A stretch of DNA of 64,000 nucleotides from Thiomicrorhabdus arctica DSM 13458. Its GTDB lineage: Bacteria > Pseudomonadota > Gammaproteobacteria > Thiomicrospirales > Thiomicrospiraceae. Shown here piece by piece: positions 36,337 to 44,811 of the stretch. Numbering within the stretch: position 1 is the stretch's first letter; the number at the start of each line of letters is the position of its first letter. A program made the position numbers and the translations under genes. Under the pieces are notes generated by a model, which was given only the letters and a program-made list of their open reading frames with translations, was not told the DNA's origin and did no database searches. The stretch spans positions 82,419 to 146,418 of the forward strand of contig NZ_KB905902.1 in the NCBI RefSeq assembly GCF_000381085.1, given 5' to 3'.

Positions 36337-37323
36337 TTACTTTTTATTATATTTGCCTGTTAAGCTAGAGCCACGCTTGGTCTTTGAGGTAGGCTCTTTG
36401 TGATGAGATTTTGTGTTGTTTGAAACCGTATGGTTGTTTTTACGTGGGTTTTTAGAGTGTCGGTCGGTTTTCTGGCGATATGACTCGGCATCTTGAGGGA
36501 CTTTATGTGCTGTGCTTTCATCATTTGCATGCTGTGTGAATTTCAGATGTATTGCATTCGGCTTCCCCTTGATACTTGAGGTTTTGCTCGATCCAAGAAC
36601 AGCGTCGTTGATTTCATCCATCTCTTGCGAGGTTAGGTTACGCCACTGGCCGACTTGTAGGTTACCCAGGTGGACGTTCATAATTCGGCTACGTTTTAGT
36701 TTGGTGACGGTGTAACCCAGGTATTCTGCCATGCGACGAATCTGTCGGTTAAGTCCTTGGGTTAAGATAATGGTAAATACAAACCGACTGTTGATGGAGG
36801 CCGCGCACGGTTTGGTGACGGTATCTAAAATAGGCACACCACTCGACATCTTGCGTATAAAATCATCTGTTAGAGGCTTATCGACGGTGACCACATACTC
36901 TTTATCATGAGCATTTTCAGCGCGTAAAATCTTATTAACGATATCGCCATCACTGGTGAGAAAAATCAGGCCTTCAGAGGGTTTATCGAGTCGACCAATC
37001 GGAAAAATACGTTGTGGATGACCAATCGCATCGATGATATTGCCTTTGACTTGGGACTCTGTCGTGCAGGTAATACCGATCGGTTTGTTGTAAGCGATAT
37101 AGACACGATCAGTTTTATCTTCTGGCATCGCCATAATGGATTGGCCGTTTACCCTGACATCATCCCCAGGCACTACCTTCGTGCCGAGTTCTGGTAATTT
37201 ACCGTTAATGGTGACCCGTTTTTGCTCCACGAGCCGATCGGCCTCACGGCGCGAACAAAAACCTGATTCACTGATAAATTTATTGAGACGCTTTTCGATG
37301 GGGGTGCTGGTGCTCACAGGCAT
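36337..37323 (-). CDS. rluF: 23S rRNA pseudouridine synthase RluF
   Basis: A 328-residue protein with an N-terminal S4 RNA-binding domain (RLNKFISESGFCSRREADRL) and an RsuA/RluB/E/F-type catalytic domain with the Asp in FPIGRLDKPSEGLIFLT. The closest pattern is E. coli RluF (KILRAENAHDKEYVVTVDKP; RRMAEYLGYTVTKLKRSRIMNV), which modifies U2604 of 23S rRNA. A basic low-complexity tail of ~70 residues follows, as in RluF. It is probably co-directional with the MFS gene. Confidence 0.9.
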   Translation of the reverse strand: MPVSTSTPIEKRLNKFISESGFCSRREADRLVEQKRVTINGKLPELGTKVVPGDDVRVNGQSIMAMPEDKTDRVYIAYNKPIGITCTTESQVKGNIIDAIGHPQRIFPIGRLDKPSEGLIFLTSDGDIVNKILRAENAHDKEYVVTVDKPLTDDFIRKMSSGVPILDTVTKPCAASINSRFVFTIILTQGLNRQIRRMAEYLGYTVTKLKRSRIMNVHLGNLQVGQWRNLTSQEMDEINDAVLGSSKTSSIKGKPNAIHLKFTQHANDESTAHKVPQDAESYRQKTDRHSKNPRKNNHTVSNNTKSHHKEPTSKTKRGSSLTGKYNKK

Positions 37324-37459
37324 TCCAATTGTTTGAGTTTGCGAAAGTGTAGCAAATCAAAGGCATAAGACAAAGTTAATTAAGGCTGAAGATCACTTTG
37401 TGAGCAATGAGGGTGTTGACTGGAGTGCTGATTATTTGGGGAAGTCTGAGAGTGATCGT

Positions 37460-37755
37460 GATACCTTAAAGAGACCCATTTCCCGTATTATCGTTACTTG
37501 GTGTAGCGTTTGAACAGCGAAAAAATGATTGTAAATTTAGATTATGATCGCAAGCCACTTTAAAGCCATGGATTTCGTCATTGAATAATAGATATTTAAG
37601 GGTATTTAAAAGTATTGCTATCGCAGATAAATCGATTCAGGATGATTGTCTACAAGGCAAGTATGGGGAGATTAAGTAGGCGGTATGTACCTTCTGGTTG
37701 GTTGCTTTAACGGATGAGGAACATCCTTTTGAAAGGGCCTGCCACAGGCCTTAGC
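37460..37755 (+). pseudogene. Degraded GGDEF (diguanylate cyclase) gene remnant
   Basis: Between rluF and the 37777 gene, the plus strand spells pieces of a GGDEF domain in order but in different frames. DTLKRPISR (37460) resembles DxLTxLPNR, LLGVAFEQRKND (~37494) the first helix, NLDYD (37534) the LDxD strand and HFKAMD (37556) the DHFKxxND motif. VFKSIAIADKSIQDDCLQGKYG (37602-37667) resembles the ...RYGGDEF approach, and ALTDEE follows (37707). The spacing from FKAM to KYG (~35 codons) matches real GGDEF domains. At least four frame changes plus stops show that it is dead. The reading is by eye, without alignment. Confidence 0.5.
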
Positions 37756-37762
37756 AACCAAC
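37697..37762. repeat. Three-stem inverted-repeat structure
   Basis: An outer stem of 10 perfect pairs (GTTGGTTGCT, 37697-37706, with AGCAACCAAC, 37753-37762) encloses two hairpins: GGATG-aggaa-CATCC (37712-37726) and AGGGCCT-gccac-AGGCCTT (37734-37752, one G-U on the + strand). As RNA this folds as a three-way junction. It lies 15 bp past the stop of the small membrane protein gene and may end or protect that transcript. Confidence 0.55.
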
Positions 37763-37776
37763 TCTAAATTGAGAAC

Positions 37777-37995
37777 TTAAGCAGAAAGCCCAATTTGTGG
37801 TGCTTCAGAAGGCTTGATGCTTGCTAAATAAACAAACATCAATGCCGTTATATAACTCGCAAAAGGCAGGGTCACGATTGCCAACAGTAGCAAGCTTGGA
37901 GAAGAGTTTTCCCATAAAGAGAATAACCCACTCAATAGACTCCACAATAATAAAAAGACAGCTACACTCGCAAATTTGGTGTTCATCGTTAACAT
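37777..37995 (-). CDS. Small two-helix membrane protein
   Basis: About 72 residues from the ATG at 37995, which has GGAG nine bases upstream; the frame is open to 38088 but those extra residues look non-coding. Two hydrophobic helices (FASVAVFLLLWSLLSGLFSL and SLLLLAIVTLPFASYITALM) are joined by a short polar loop. I do not recognise the family. It is isolated, with a structured element downstream and a possible small RNA on the other strand upstream. Confidence 0.5.
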   Translation of the reverse strand: MLTMNTKFASVAVFLLLWSLLSGLFSLWENSSPSLLLLAIVTLPFASYITALMFVYLASIKPSEAPQIGLSA

Positions 37996-38192
37996 AATCA
38001 ATACTCCAATATTTATAATCATAAACTCTGTTTTTTGTAGACTTTGAGACCTACAATCATGTCCTATCCGTACTGATATAGGGTTCAAGAAACGGTCGAG
38101 TTTCTGTTTACAATTATCTGTTTATTAGTGAACTTTAATGTGATGGTGGTGTGACGCTTTTATTGCAGGGTTGTCATATAACATGGGTTTGT

Positions 38193-38270
38193 TTAAGGCT
38201 ACACAGTTGTCCTTAAGAGTAAGCCATCATAGGCGGTTACAGCCGTTGAGTACCGCCGCTTTTGTTTTTT
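38193..38270 (+). ncRNA. Possible small RNA ending in an orphan terminator
   Basis: A plus-strand terminator (GGCGGT 38232-38237 with ACCGCC 38252-38257, then GCTTTTGTTTTTT) is preceded by a second hairpin, TTAAGG/CCTTAA (38193-38216). Both flanking genes are on the minus strand, so no protein gene explains this terminator. The 5' end and promoter are not clear to me; the transcript could start anywhere in 38000-38180. Confidence 0.4.
38232..38270 (+). terminator. Orphan plus-strand terminator
   Basis: A six-pair GC-rich stem is followed by a 10-of-12 T run. No plus-strand ORF ends upstream of it. Confidence 0.6.
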
Positions 38271-38378
38271 AAAAATGAAGGGGGTTAACCAAAACGACCT
38301 TAATCGAGCATCGTTCAGATTTTTTGTAAAGGAATAGGCAGGAGTTATTCATTAAATTTGCAGGGTATTTTTGATTGT

Positions 38379-39374
38379 TTAGCGATGATTGTGTTCTTGG
38401 CGAATTTCCTGAATCTCTTGGCGTTTCCAATCATCACCATCTTTTACCATCGGGTATTTTGCCCATTGGGCGAATTCACTGCGTGTAATGCAATCACTAC
38501 GAGTTGCTTGTTGTCCTGCAATTTGTTTAAAGATGACAAAGTCTTTTTGTGGATCGGTACTAGGGGATTCATCAATGATTTGACGCATTGACCACTCTTT
38601 GCTCACATGGCCGTTACTGTAAACACTTCCTAAATGAATGTCTTGCGCAGTAAGATGCGAGTGCGCGGCATTGTAATTTGCCAACTCAAAAATACGTTTA
38701 ACTTCGTCTTCATTGACACCTACGAATGAGTCGATCTGTTTTAAAGCCTCAATAAAGTCTTCGTGTGAAATGCTTGCGGGTGTTTGAGTGGTCTCTTGTG
38801 CCGATAATTGAGAGTGCGGACTGAACAGATCGTAGTGGTTGAGATACGCTGGATAACGACGCCAGTGGAAGATGAAGTTGAACATCATTGCCACAGCAAA
38901 AATAGCTAAAACGTTAAGTAACACGGGGGTGATTAAAAACTGATAACCCAATTCATGAATAGATTCTCCACCGATCACTGCTGTTAAGGCGGTTGCGCCT
39001 CCTGGAGGGTGAATGCATTTTAGATAGTACATGGCTAAAATGCTTAGGCCGACTGCGCAACTGGCCGCCAGAATCGGTTCATCAATAAAAAGAGCACAAC
39101 TCACGCCAATAAAGGCCGCCGAAAGATTGCCGCCCAACAGAGGCCAAGGCTGTGATAAAGCACCGTGAGGAACGGCAAATAGTAATACGGCTGAAGCCCC
39201 CATGGAGGCAACTAAAGCCCAGCTCGAGGGCAGATCTAAAAAGATTTGGTTGATGACAATCAGTAAGAAAATAGCAATAAACCCCCCCAATGCTGAGAGG
39301 ATTTTTTCGCTGTGACTGACCGGTGCTTGGGTAATGCCGAGGAATTGTTTTAAGGTAGAAAATGGTTCTTTCAT
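38379..39374 (-). CDS. HPP family membrane protein
   Basis: About 331 residues. The N-terminal half has four to five membrane helices and carries the HPP motif that names the family (CIHPPGGATALTAVIGG) plus VASMGASAVLLFAVPHGALSQPWPLLGGN. The C-terminal ~140 residues are soluble. HPP proteins have been linked to nitrite transport in plastids and cyanobacteria, but the substrate here is unknown. I use the ATG at 39374; a GTG at 39383 is also in frame. It is followed upstream, in the same direction, by the VIT1-like gene. Confidence 0.87.
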   Translation of the reverse strand: MKEPFSTLKQFLGITQAPVSHSEKILSALGGFIAIFLLIVINQIFLDLPSSWALVASMGASAVLLFAVPHGALSQPWPLLGGNLSAAFIGVSCALFIDEPILAASCAVGLSILAMYYLKCIHPPGGATALTAVIGGESIHELGYQFLITPVLLNVLAIFAVAMMFNFIFHWRRYPAYLNHYDLFSPHSQLSAQETTQTPASISHEDFIEALKQIDSFVGVNEDEVKRIFELANYNAAHSHLTAQDIHLGSVYSNGHVSKEWSMRQIIDESPSTDPQKDFVIFKQIAGQQATRSDCITRSEFAQWAKYPMVKDGDDWKRQEIQEIRQEHNHR

Positions 39375-39423
39375 GGAAGACACTTTTTTGTAATGTGCGA
39401 GTTTGTATAGAGTTTATGCTGAA

Positions 39424-40140
39424 TTAAGCTGCGCCAAACACCAAACCAACATAAGTCGTTAAAGCCATGGCCAAACTGCCCCAAATAAACATTCGCAACG
39501 CACCTTTCAGCATATTAGCACCACCGGTTTTTGCTGCCAAAGCACCTAAAGAAGCCAATAAAAGCAATGAAGTGCCGGCGATAATATAACCGATATTTTC
39601 CATCGGTAAAAAGGCAATCAATAACACAGGAATGGCTGCGCCGGAAATAAATGAAGCAGCAGATGCTAAGGCTGCTTGTAATGGTTTGGCACTGTGGGTT
39701 TCAGTATGACCTAACTCATCACGTGCATGGGCACCTAAAGCATCATGGTCCATTAATTCGGTGGCCACTTTATGGGCCGTCTCTTCACTGACACCGCGTT
39801 GGCGGTAAATCAGCGCCAGTTCGGCGTGTTCGGTCTCCCAGTCGTCTTCAAGGGCTTTTTTCTCAATCTCCAGATCGGCTTTTTCGGTATCGGATTGTGA
39901 GCTGACAGAGACATATTCACCTGCTGCCATAGACAGAGCACCTGCCACTAAAGCGGCGACGGCAACTAATAATATATGTTCTCTATCGGCACCTGATGCG
40001 ATGACCCCTACCAGTAAACTGACGACAGAAATAATGCCATCATTGGCACCTAATACGGCCGCTCTCAACCAACCCATCCGGTGACTGAAGTGATCATTGC
40101 TAAGATGAGTATCTAGCATATCTTGCGTAAAGTTCGCCAT
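39424..40140 (-). CDS. VIT1/CCC1 family Fe/Mn transporter
   Basis: A 238-residue membrane protein of the VIT1/CCC1 family, which exports or stores Fe2+ or Mn2+. WLRAAVLGANDGIISVVSLLVGV and GALSMAAGEYVSVSSQSDTEKADL are the family blocks; a central acidic helical stretch (EKKALEDDWETEHAELALIY) probably carries the metal-binding Glu residues. Five helices are predicted. AGGT precedes the ATG. The 268-bp upstream region contains an AGGTC/GACCT dyad near 40180. Confidence 0.88.
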   Translation of the reverse strand: MANFTQDMLDTHLSNDHFSHRMGWLRAAVLGANDGIISVVSLLVGVIASGADREHILLVAVAALVAGALSMAAGEYVSVSSQSDTEKADLEIEKKALEDDWETEHAELALIYRQRGVSEETAHKVATELMDHDALGAHARDELGHTETHSAKPLQAALASAASFISGAAIPVLLIAFLPMENIGYIIAGTSLLLLASLGALAAKTGGANMLKGALRMFIWGSLAMALTTYVGLVFGAA

Positions 40141-40408
40141 GGTTTTTACCTGTTTGGGATGCTTGAATCGGCGCTGAAAAAATCCCAGGTCACTAGACCT
40201 TTAAAAGAATTTTAAGAGCTTTAAATTTAATTTTAAATTCTAACACTATAATTAAAAATGGGTCAATTTACGATTAGGTTGATTTGAGCTGCGCCGGACA
40301 TAGAGGTTGTGGGTGTGCATTATTTATTCAAAACCATGCTTATCGATAAAGATGCCTACGTCTAGATTATTATAAATGGCCGCAGGACATATGCCCAGGC
40401 TACTTTAT

Positions 40409-41053
40409 TTAAAGTGCAGGATCTATATTTCCCGCAATGCTAGCGTTACATCGGAACCAGCCTGTGACACTGACTCTAGGGTGTTTCGTTGGCAAGACTT
40501 CGTGCGGAATTTGCTCACTCATAAAGACAACCAGTTTGCCCATCTCTGGTGTGATGATGGCCAATTTTTTTGTAGATTCTTCATTATAAATGACCAATTC
40601 TCCGCCCCAATCGTTCTGCCAATTTGGGTTTAGATACAGTACTGTGGTCACCACGCGGTTGGCATTACCGCGAAAACTGTCTCGGTGTTTTTTATAGAAA
40701 CCGCCAGCTCTATATAAGGCAAAGTGAGATTCATACTCTAATAAACCTAAGAAAAGCGCGTAATTAAGCTGATATTGCATCTCGGCCATCTGCTTTAAAT
40801 AGGTTTGTTGAGCAGAACTCTTGCCATTCAACCAGTAGATGGAATCCTGACGTACCCCTTGATGAATTTGGCGTGTCTTTCCACGACCAATGCCTGCACG
40901 TTGTAATTCCCCTTCGAGATCATATTTTTCAACTTCGGTGAGAAGGCTTTGAGACAACTCATCTGTGATAGCATTTGGCCATTCAAACCAGCCATTTTCA
41001 ACGAGTGAATCAAGGAGTTGATCTAATATTTTTGGAGTAAGGTCTAGCGGCAT
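40409..41053 (-). CDS. 2-oxoglutarate/Fe(II)-dependent oxygenase (prolyl hydroxylase-like)
   Basis: About 214 residues with the double-stranded beta-helix oxygenase motif. The Fe ligands are H and D in YKKHRDSFRGN and the distal His in QIPHEVLP; the 2OG-binding Arg is in HPRVSVTGWFRC. NPNWQNDWGGELVIY is typical of the prolyl 4-hydroxylase-like 2OG-Fe(II) family. The substrate is unknown. The ATG at 41053 is preferred over the TTG at 41062. It is divergent from the TonB receptor gene. Confidence 0.85.
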   Translation of the reverse strand: MPLDLTPKILDQLLDSLVENGWFEWPNAITDELSQSLLTEVEKYDLEGELQRAGIGRGKTRQIHQGVRQDSIYWLNGKSSAQQTYLKQMAEMQYQLNYALFLGLLEYESHFALYRAGGFYKKHRDSFRGNANRVVTTVLYLNPNWQNDWGGELVIYNEESTKKLAIITPEMGKLVVFMSEQIPHEVLPTKHPRVSVTGWFRCNASIAGNIDPAL

Positions 41054-41193
41054 ACGATGCAACTCATGAAGGGAGTTCGGAGTATGTTCTTAAGTGGTTA
41101 ACTTGGCAATAAAAATTGATTTTAAAGTGTATTTATTGCTTGGCTAGATTAATTTAAGTGCAAATCAAGACTTTGTTAATCCTTTGTTTAGGA

Positions 41194-41251
41194 TCTATTA
41201 AGCTTCTCTTAATAGAGTCTCAATGAAATCATCGTAGTATGACTCTATAAT
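41194..41251 (+). promoter_or_regulatory. Dyad and -10 element upstream of the TonB receptor gene
   Basis: TCTATTAA-N7-TTAATAGA (41194-41216) is a perfect 8-bp dyad 64 bp before the GTG start. A TATAAT (41246-41251) follows, without a strong -35. No good Fur box is visible. The dyad may be an operator for the receptor-reductase operon. Confidence 0.4.
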
Positions 41252-41279
41252 CCCTTGCAAATATAATGGAATTATAAAC

Positions 41280-43316
41280 GTGCAAAAATCAAAACTCTGT
41301 TTGGCGATTCTCACAGCCCTATGTTCTTCTCAAATCCAAGCCTCAACGGAATTAGACTCTGTAACCGTGACGGCGACTCGTTCAGCAGAAGAGGTTTCTA
41401 AACAGGCACTTTCAATCGCTAAAAAAGGTACTGAAGAGGTAAAGTTAGATCAAGCCATTTTTCAAAAGGATGTATTGAACTCTATAGCAGGTGTTTCGGT
41501 TAAACAAACCGGTTCGGTCATAGGCCACACCATTGCTGTGCGTATGCCAGATTCGACCTCGCCGTACTATCTTTATCTACAAGACAATGTGCCCGTGCAG
41601 TCCTCTGGATTTTTTAACCACAATGCCATGGCCTATACCAATTTTCAAACCGCCCAAAGCGTTGAGATATTAAAAGGGGCCGGAACGGCTTTATATGGTT
41701 CCGATTCAGTGGCCGCCACGATCAATATTCAAAGTGCGCCACCGAGTATTGAGTTAGAACGAAAACTCAATGTTTACGGTGGCAGTGATGGCTTTAAACA
41801 GGGCGGTTTTTCCGTCAGTAATACTTTAGAGGATGATCGTTCATATCGACTTTCTGGCTCTATAACAGATAATGATGGGTGGCGTGATCATACCAATATG
41901 CAACGCCATGAACTCAGTGGGCAGTATAATTTCAGTCACGGAAAAGATGATTTCAAAGTCTCTTTTATCTCGAACTATTCACGTGCGCAACAAGCCAGTT
42001 ATGTCACGAGTTTAGAGGGTTTAAAAAACAACCCTGAAGTGGCTGGAGACAAAAAGTTTCTGGATAAATTAGGTCTTGTGGATGCCATGCGCCAGTTTGA
42101 CCATAATCGGGTCAGTTTGCAGTGGGACAGCTATCGGATTAAAGGGCTCGATTTGAGCACCATCGCGTATATCCGCAATACCCGTAATCAATATACCGCC
42201 ACCTGGGAAAATAACCTGCCACAGAATGACAGCCAACAAAACACCTTAGGAGTGATGCATAAAGGGGTCATGAATCCAAGCTGGGGACGTTTTATTTATG
42301 GGATTGATGGCGAAGTCACTCACGGTACAACGCTGTATACACAACAGTTTGATTACGTGCCGACGGGTTGGGGTAGTTCAGTTGATACCGGAACGATTTA
42401 CGACTATAACGTGGATTACTTAGCTATTTCACCTTACCTTCATTCTGATATCAAATTAGCGGATTCCTTAAGTTTATCGGCAGGGTTACGTTATGACATC
42501 AACCAATACCAATACACCAACAATACAGCGGATGGTCAGTATGCGACTTCAAGTTATGCTCGCCCTGCAGACCGCAATGACGATTACAGTCATTTAAGTC
42601 CTAAATTGGCTTTAACCTATGCGCTCTCACCCAAAGCGATGGTTTATGGACGTTATGCAAATGCTTTCAGGGTACCTTCAGCTTCGCGACTATATAGTTT
42701 ATCAACCAGCAATATCGACTTTAGTTTAGACCCAGAAACCTCTAATACTTATGAAATTGGGTATAAAGTTGACGGCCAATCGACGGATGTGAAAGTGGCG
42801 CTGTACTATATGGATTTGGCAGATACCATTACCCGCTCAGATGATAGAACCTATTATTACAATGGGGGGACTACAATTCATAAAGGTCTAGAGTTGAGCT
42901 TAAAGCATGAGTTCAGCCCCCAATGGTCAACCAAAGTCGCTTATAGCTATAGCGTCCATAATTTTGAAAATGATGCTGTTTATAATGACAATGAAATGGC
43001 GAGCGCACCAAACCATCTATTGAATTTAAGAGCCTTCTACCGTCCAAGTGGCGTTGATGGTTTATTAATCATGGCAGAAGGAATCTATACTAGTGAGTAT
43101 TGGATGAACAATGCGCATGATGTCAGTTATGCAGGGTATAAAATCTTGAACTTAAAAGCGAATTATCAAGTGAATAAAGCCTGGCGTGTGTTTGCTAAAC
43201 TGGATAACGTTACCGATGAATCTTATGCGGAATCCGCCTCTTATGCTTATGGCTCTGAACGTTATACGCCGGGCGCACCTCGTCAGTTATTTGTCGGAAC
43301 AGAGTTAACTTGGTAA
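41280..43316 (+). CDS. TonB-dependent outer-membrane receptor
   Basis: 678 residues with a GTG start. The signal peptide is cut near IQAS, and the TonB box is DSVTVTATR. The plug domain is at ~50-160 (ILKGAGTALYGSDSVAATINI), and a 22-strand barrel ends in FVGTELTW with an aromatic last residue. It imports a ligand, probably an iron chelate, using TonB energy. The PepSY membrane protein gene begins four bases after its stop, so the two form one transport-reduction unit. No tonB/exbBD genes are in the window. No cobalamin riboswitch is seen upstream. Confidence 0.9.
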   Translation: MQKSKLCLAILTALCSSQIQASTELDSVTVTATRSAEEVSKQALSIAKKGTEEVKLDQAIFQKDVLNSIAGVSVKQTGSVIGHTIAVRMPDSTSPYYLYLQDNVPVQSSGFFNHNAMAYTNFQTAQSVEILKGAGTALYGSDSVAATINIQSAPPSIELERKLNVYGGSDGFKQGGFSVSNTLEDDRSYRLSGSITDNDGWRDHTNMQRHELSGQYNFSHGKDDFKVSFISNYSRAQQASYVTSLEGLKNNPEVAGDKKFLDKLGLVDAMRQFDHNRVSLQWDSYRIKGLDLSTIAYIRNTRNQYTATWENNLPQNDSQQNTLGVMHKGVMNPSWGRFIYGIDGEVTHGTTLYTQQFDYVPTGWGSSVDTGTIYDYNVDYLAISPYLHSDIKLADSLSLSAGLRYDINQYQYTNNTADGQYATSSYARPADRNDDYSHLSPKLALTYALSPKAMVYGRYANAFRVPSASRLYSLSTSNIDFSLDPETSNTYEIGYKVDGQSTDVKVALYYMDLADTITRSDDRTYYYNGGTTIHKGLELSLKHEFSPQWSTKVAYSYSVHNFENDAVYNDNEMASAPNHLLNLRAFYRPSGVDGLLIMAEGIYTSEYWMNNAHDVSYAGYKILNLKANYQVNKAWRVFAKLDNVTDESYAESASYAYGSERYTPGAPRQLFVGTELTW

Positions 43317-43320
43317 TCCT

Positions 43321-44736
43321 ATGAACACACGTAAACTTCATAAAAAGGCGGGCATTTTTGCTGGCCTTTTTTTGCTTATCTTAAGCCTGACTGGTTTTTT
43401 CTTAAATCATGACCAGTGGAATTTTCAATACCAGTGGACGCTACCGAATTCTGTACTGCCGGATTCGGTGGCTAAGGCTGAAAAATCGCTGTTTCAATCC
43501 AAGGTTATTCATCCTGAAGACGTTCAGTGGCAGATTGTCGGTGGCATGCGTGGAGTGTTTGTCTCGTTGGATGGTGGAGTTAATTATCAGCAAACTTCAA
43601 AGCATCAATTTTATGCCTTACGTTGGTTGAATAATGTTCTTTATGGCGCGACAGAAGACGGTATTTTGCGTTCAAAGGATTATGGCTTAACTTGGCAGGC
43701 CTTTGCATTGTCCGGCCGATGGGTTAATGCTTTAGCAGCCGATGGTGACAAACTGCTGGCTTCGGTCGATAAAAGTCATTTAGTGTTGTTAACGCCGCAA
43801 GCAGAAATATTATCAGAAACCACGGTGACCTTGCCAGAAGATCAATTGGCGAAAAACATTACGTTATCTCGCTTTGTGCGAGACTTCCATTATGGCCGAG
43901 GTCTTTTCGATAATGGTTGGTCGCTATTACTTAACGATATAACGGCTTGGATACTGGTGTTTTCAGCCTTAAGCGGCAGTTGGATATGGTGGTCATTACG
44001 CCGAGCTAAAAAACGACAACAGGAATCCAAAGGGCTCGTTAAATGGATTAAAAAAGTCATGGGAGTACACAGTCATGGTTTGGTGTTATTAGCCATCCCA
44101 TTTCTGCTGTTATTTGCACTGACGGGTATTGCCTTAGATCATAGTCAGTTTTTCAATAAACCGCTGAAGCAGGTAGTCTTGCCGATTGAAACCTTGCCAC
44201 CTGTCTATCGAAGTTTGCAAGAAGATATTTGGAGTGTTGATGTAAAGGTAGATGCAAAAGAAGATCAACAGCAAGCGGTCACTTACCGTGTGGGTAACCG
44301 TTTTGGTGTTTATGAGAGTGCCGATTTAAGCAACTGGCGTAAAGTTTCTGATGGTTTCGCGTACCGCATGACACGTTTGACCGATACGTTATATGTCAGT
44401 GGCATGGGATCGCCTGCCAGAATTTACACCGACTATACCGGTTGGTTGGATATTAAAGCACCCCACATGTTCCGCGATGTTTATCAAAAGAACTATCAAG
44501 CGGTCTATTTTAAAGGACATGGAAAATCAGATCAGCAAGTTCCTAATCTCACGGACAGCTCTTTCTACAGTATTATGCTGACGTTGCATGATGGCACTTT
44601 CTTTGCCAGTTGGTGGGTATGGATCAATGATTTTGCTTCGGTATTATTGATTATTTTATTGGTGACCGGCTTGATGCGTTGGCAGAAAAAGCCCTCTGGT
44701 TTTAAACGTCTTTTAAAACGCCAAATCAAAGAGTAG
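43321..44736 (+). CDS. PepSY-type membrane protein with Asp-box (BNR-like) periplasmic segments
   Basis: A 471-residue protein with four membrane helices: ~12-28, ~205-225, HGLVLLAIPFLLLFALTGIALDH near 250-275, and near 440-455. These are typical of PepSY-associated proteins that serve as ferric-siderophore reductases next to TonB receptors. The periplasmic loop at ~60-165 has SxDxGxxx-type Asp-box motifs (VSLDGGVNY, RSKDYGLTW), as in BNR/propeller repeats. Coupled to the receptor gene, it is inferred to reduce or process the imported metal ligand. A long palindrome follows the stop. Confidence 0.8.
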   Translation: MNTRKLHKKAGIFAGLFLLILSLTGFFLNHDQWNFQYQWTLPNSVLPDSVAKAEKSLFQSKVIHPEDVQWQIVGGMRGVFVSLDGGVNYQQTSKHQFYALRWLNNVLYGATEDGILRSKDYGLTWQAFALSGRWVNALAADGDKLLASVDKSHLVLLTPQAEILSETTVTLPEDQLAKNITLSRFVRDFHYGRGLFDNGWSLLLNDITAWILVFSALSGSWIWWSLRRAKKRQQESKGLVKWIKKVMGVHSHGLVLLAIPFLLLFALTGIALDHSQFFNKPLKQVVLPIETLPPVYRSLQEDIWSVDVKVDAKEDQQQAVTYRVGNRFGVYESADLSNWRKVSDGFAYRMTRLTDTLYVSGMGSPARIYTDYTGWLDIKAPHMFRDVYQKNYQAVYFKGHGKSDQQVPNLTDSSFYSIMLTLHDGTFFASWWVWINDFASVLLIILLVTGLMRWQKKPSGFKRLLKRQIKE

Positions 44737-44750
44737 GAAAAGTAAAGATA

Positions 44751-44780
44751 CTCTAAATGACCAGGCCTGTTCATTTAGAG
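44751..44780. repeat. CCAGGCCTGG palindrome, copy 9-like variant with 15-bp arms
   Basis: A 30-bp inverted repeat (outer arm CTCTAAATGA) is perfect except for one position, where the core reads CCAGGCCTGT. It lies in the convergent gap between the PepSY gene and fghA. The arms are gene-specific while the core is shared with the other copies. Confidence 0.85.
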
Positions 44781-44811
44781 CCGTACTAAAACATAAAATG
44801 GTTACGTTCAG

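Noticed and set aside
41100-41279. Fur box or cobalamin riboswitch before the TonB receptor gene
   Set aside because: No GATAATGATAATCATTATC-like match beyond scattered AT bases and no B12-box sequence were seen.
36337-41279. tRNA genes or attachment sites in the gaps
   Set aside because: No cloverleaf with a T-arm (GGTTCGAATCC type) or acceptor stem was found in the intergenic stretches that I read.
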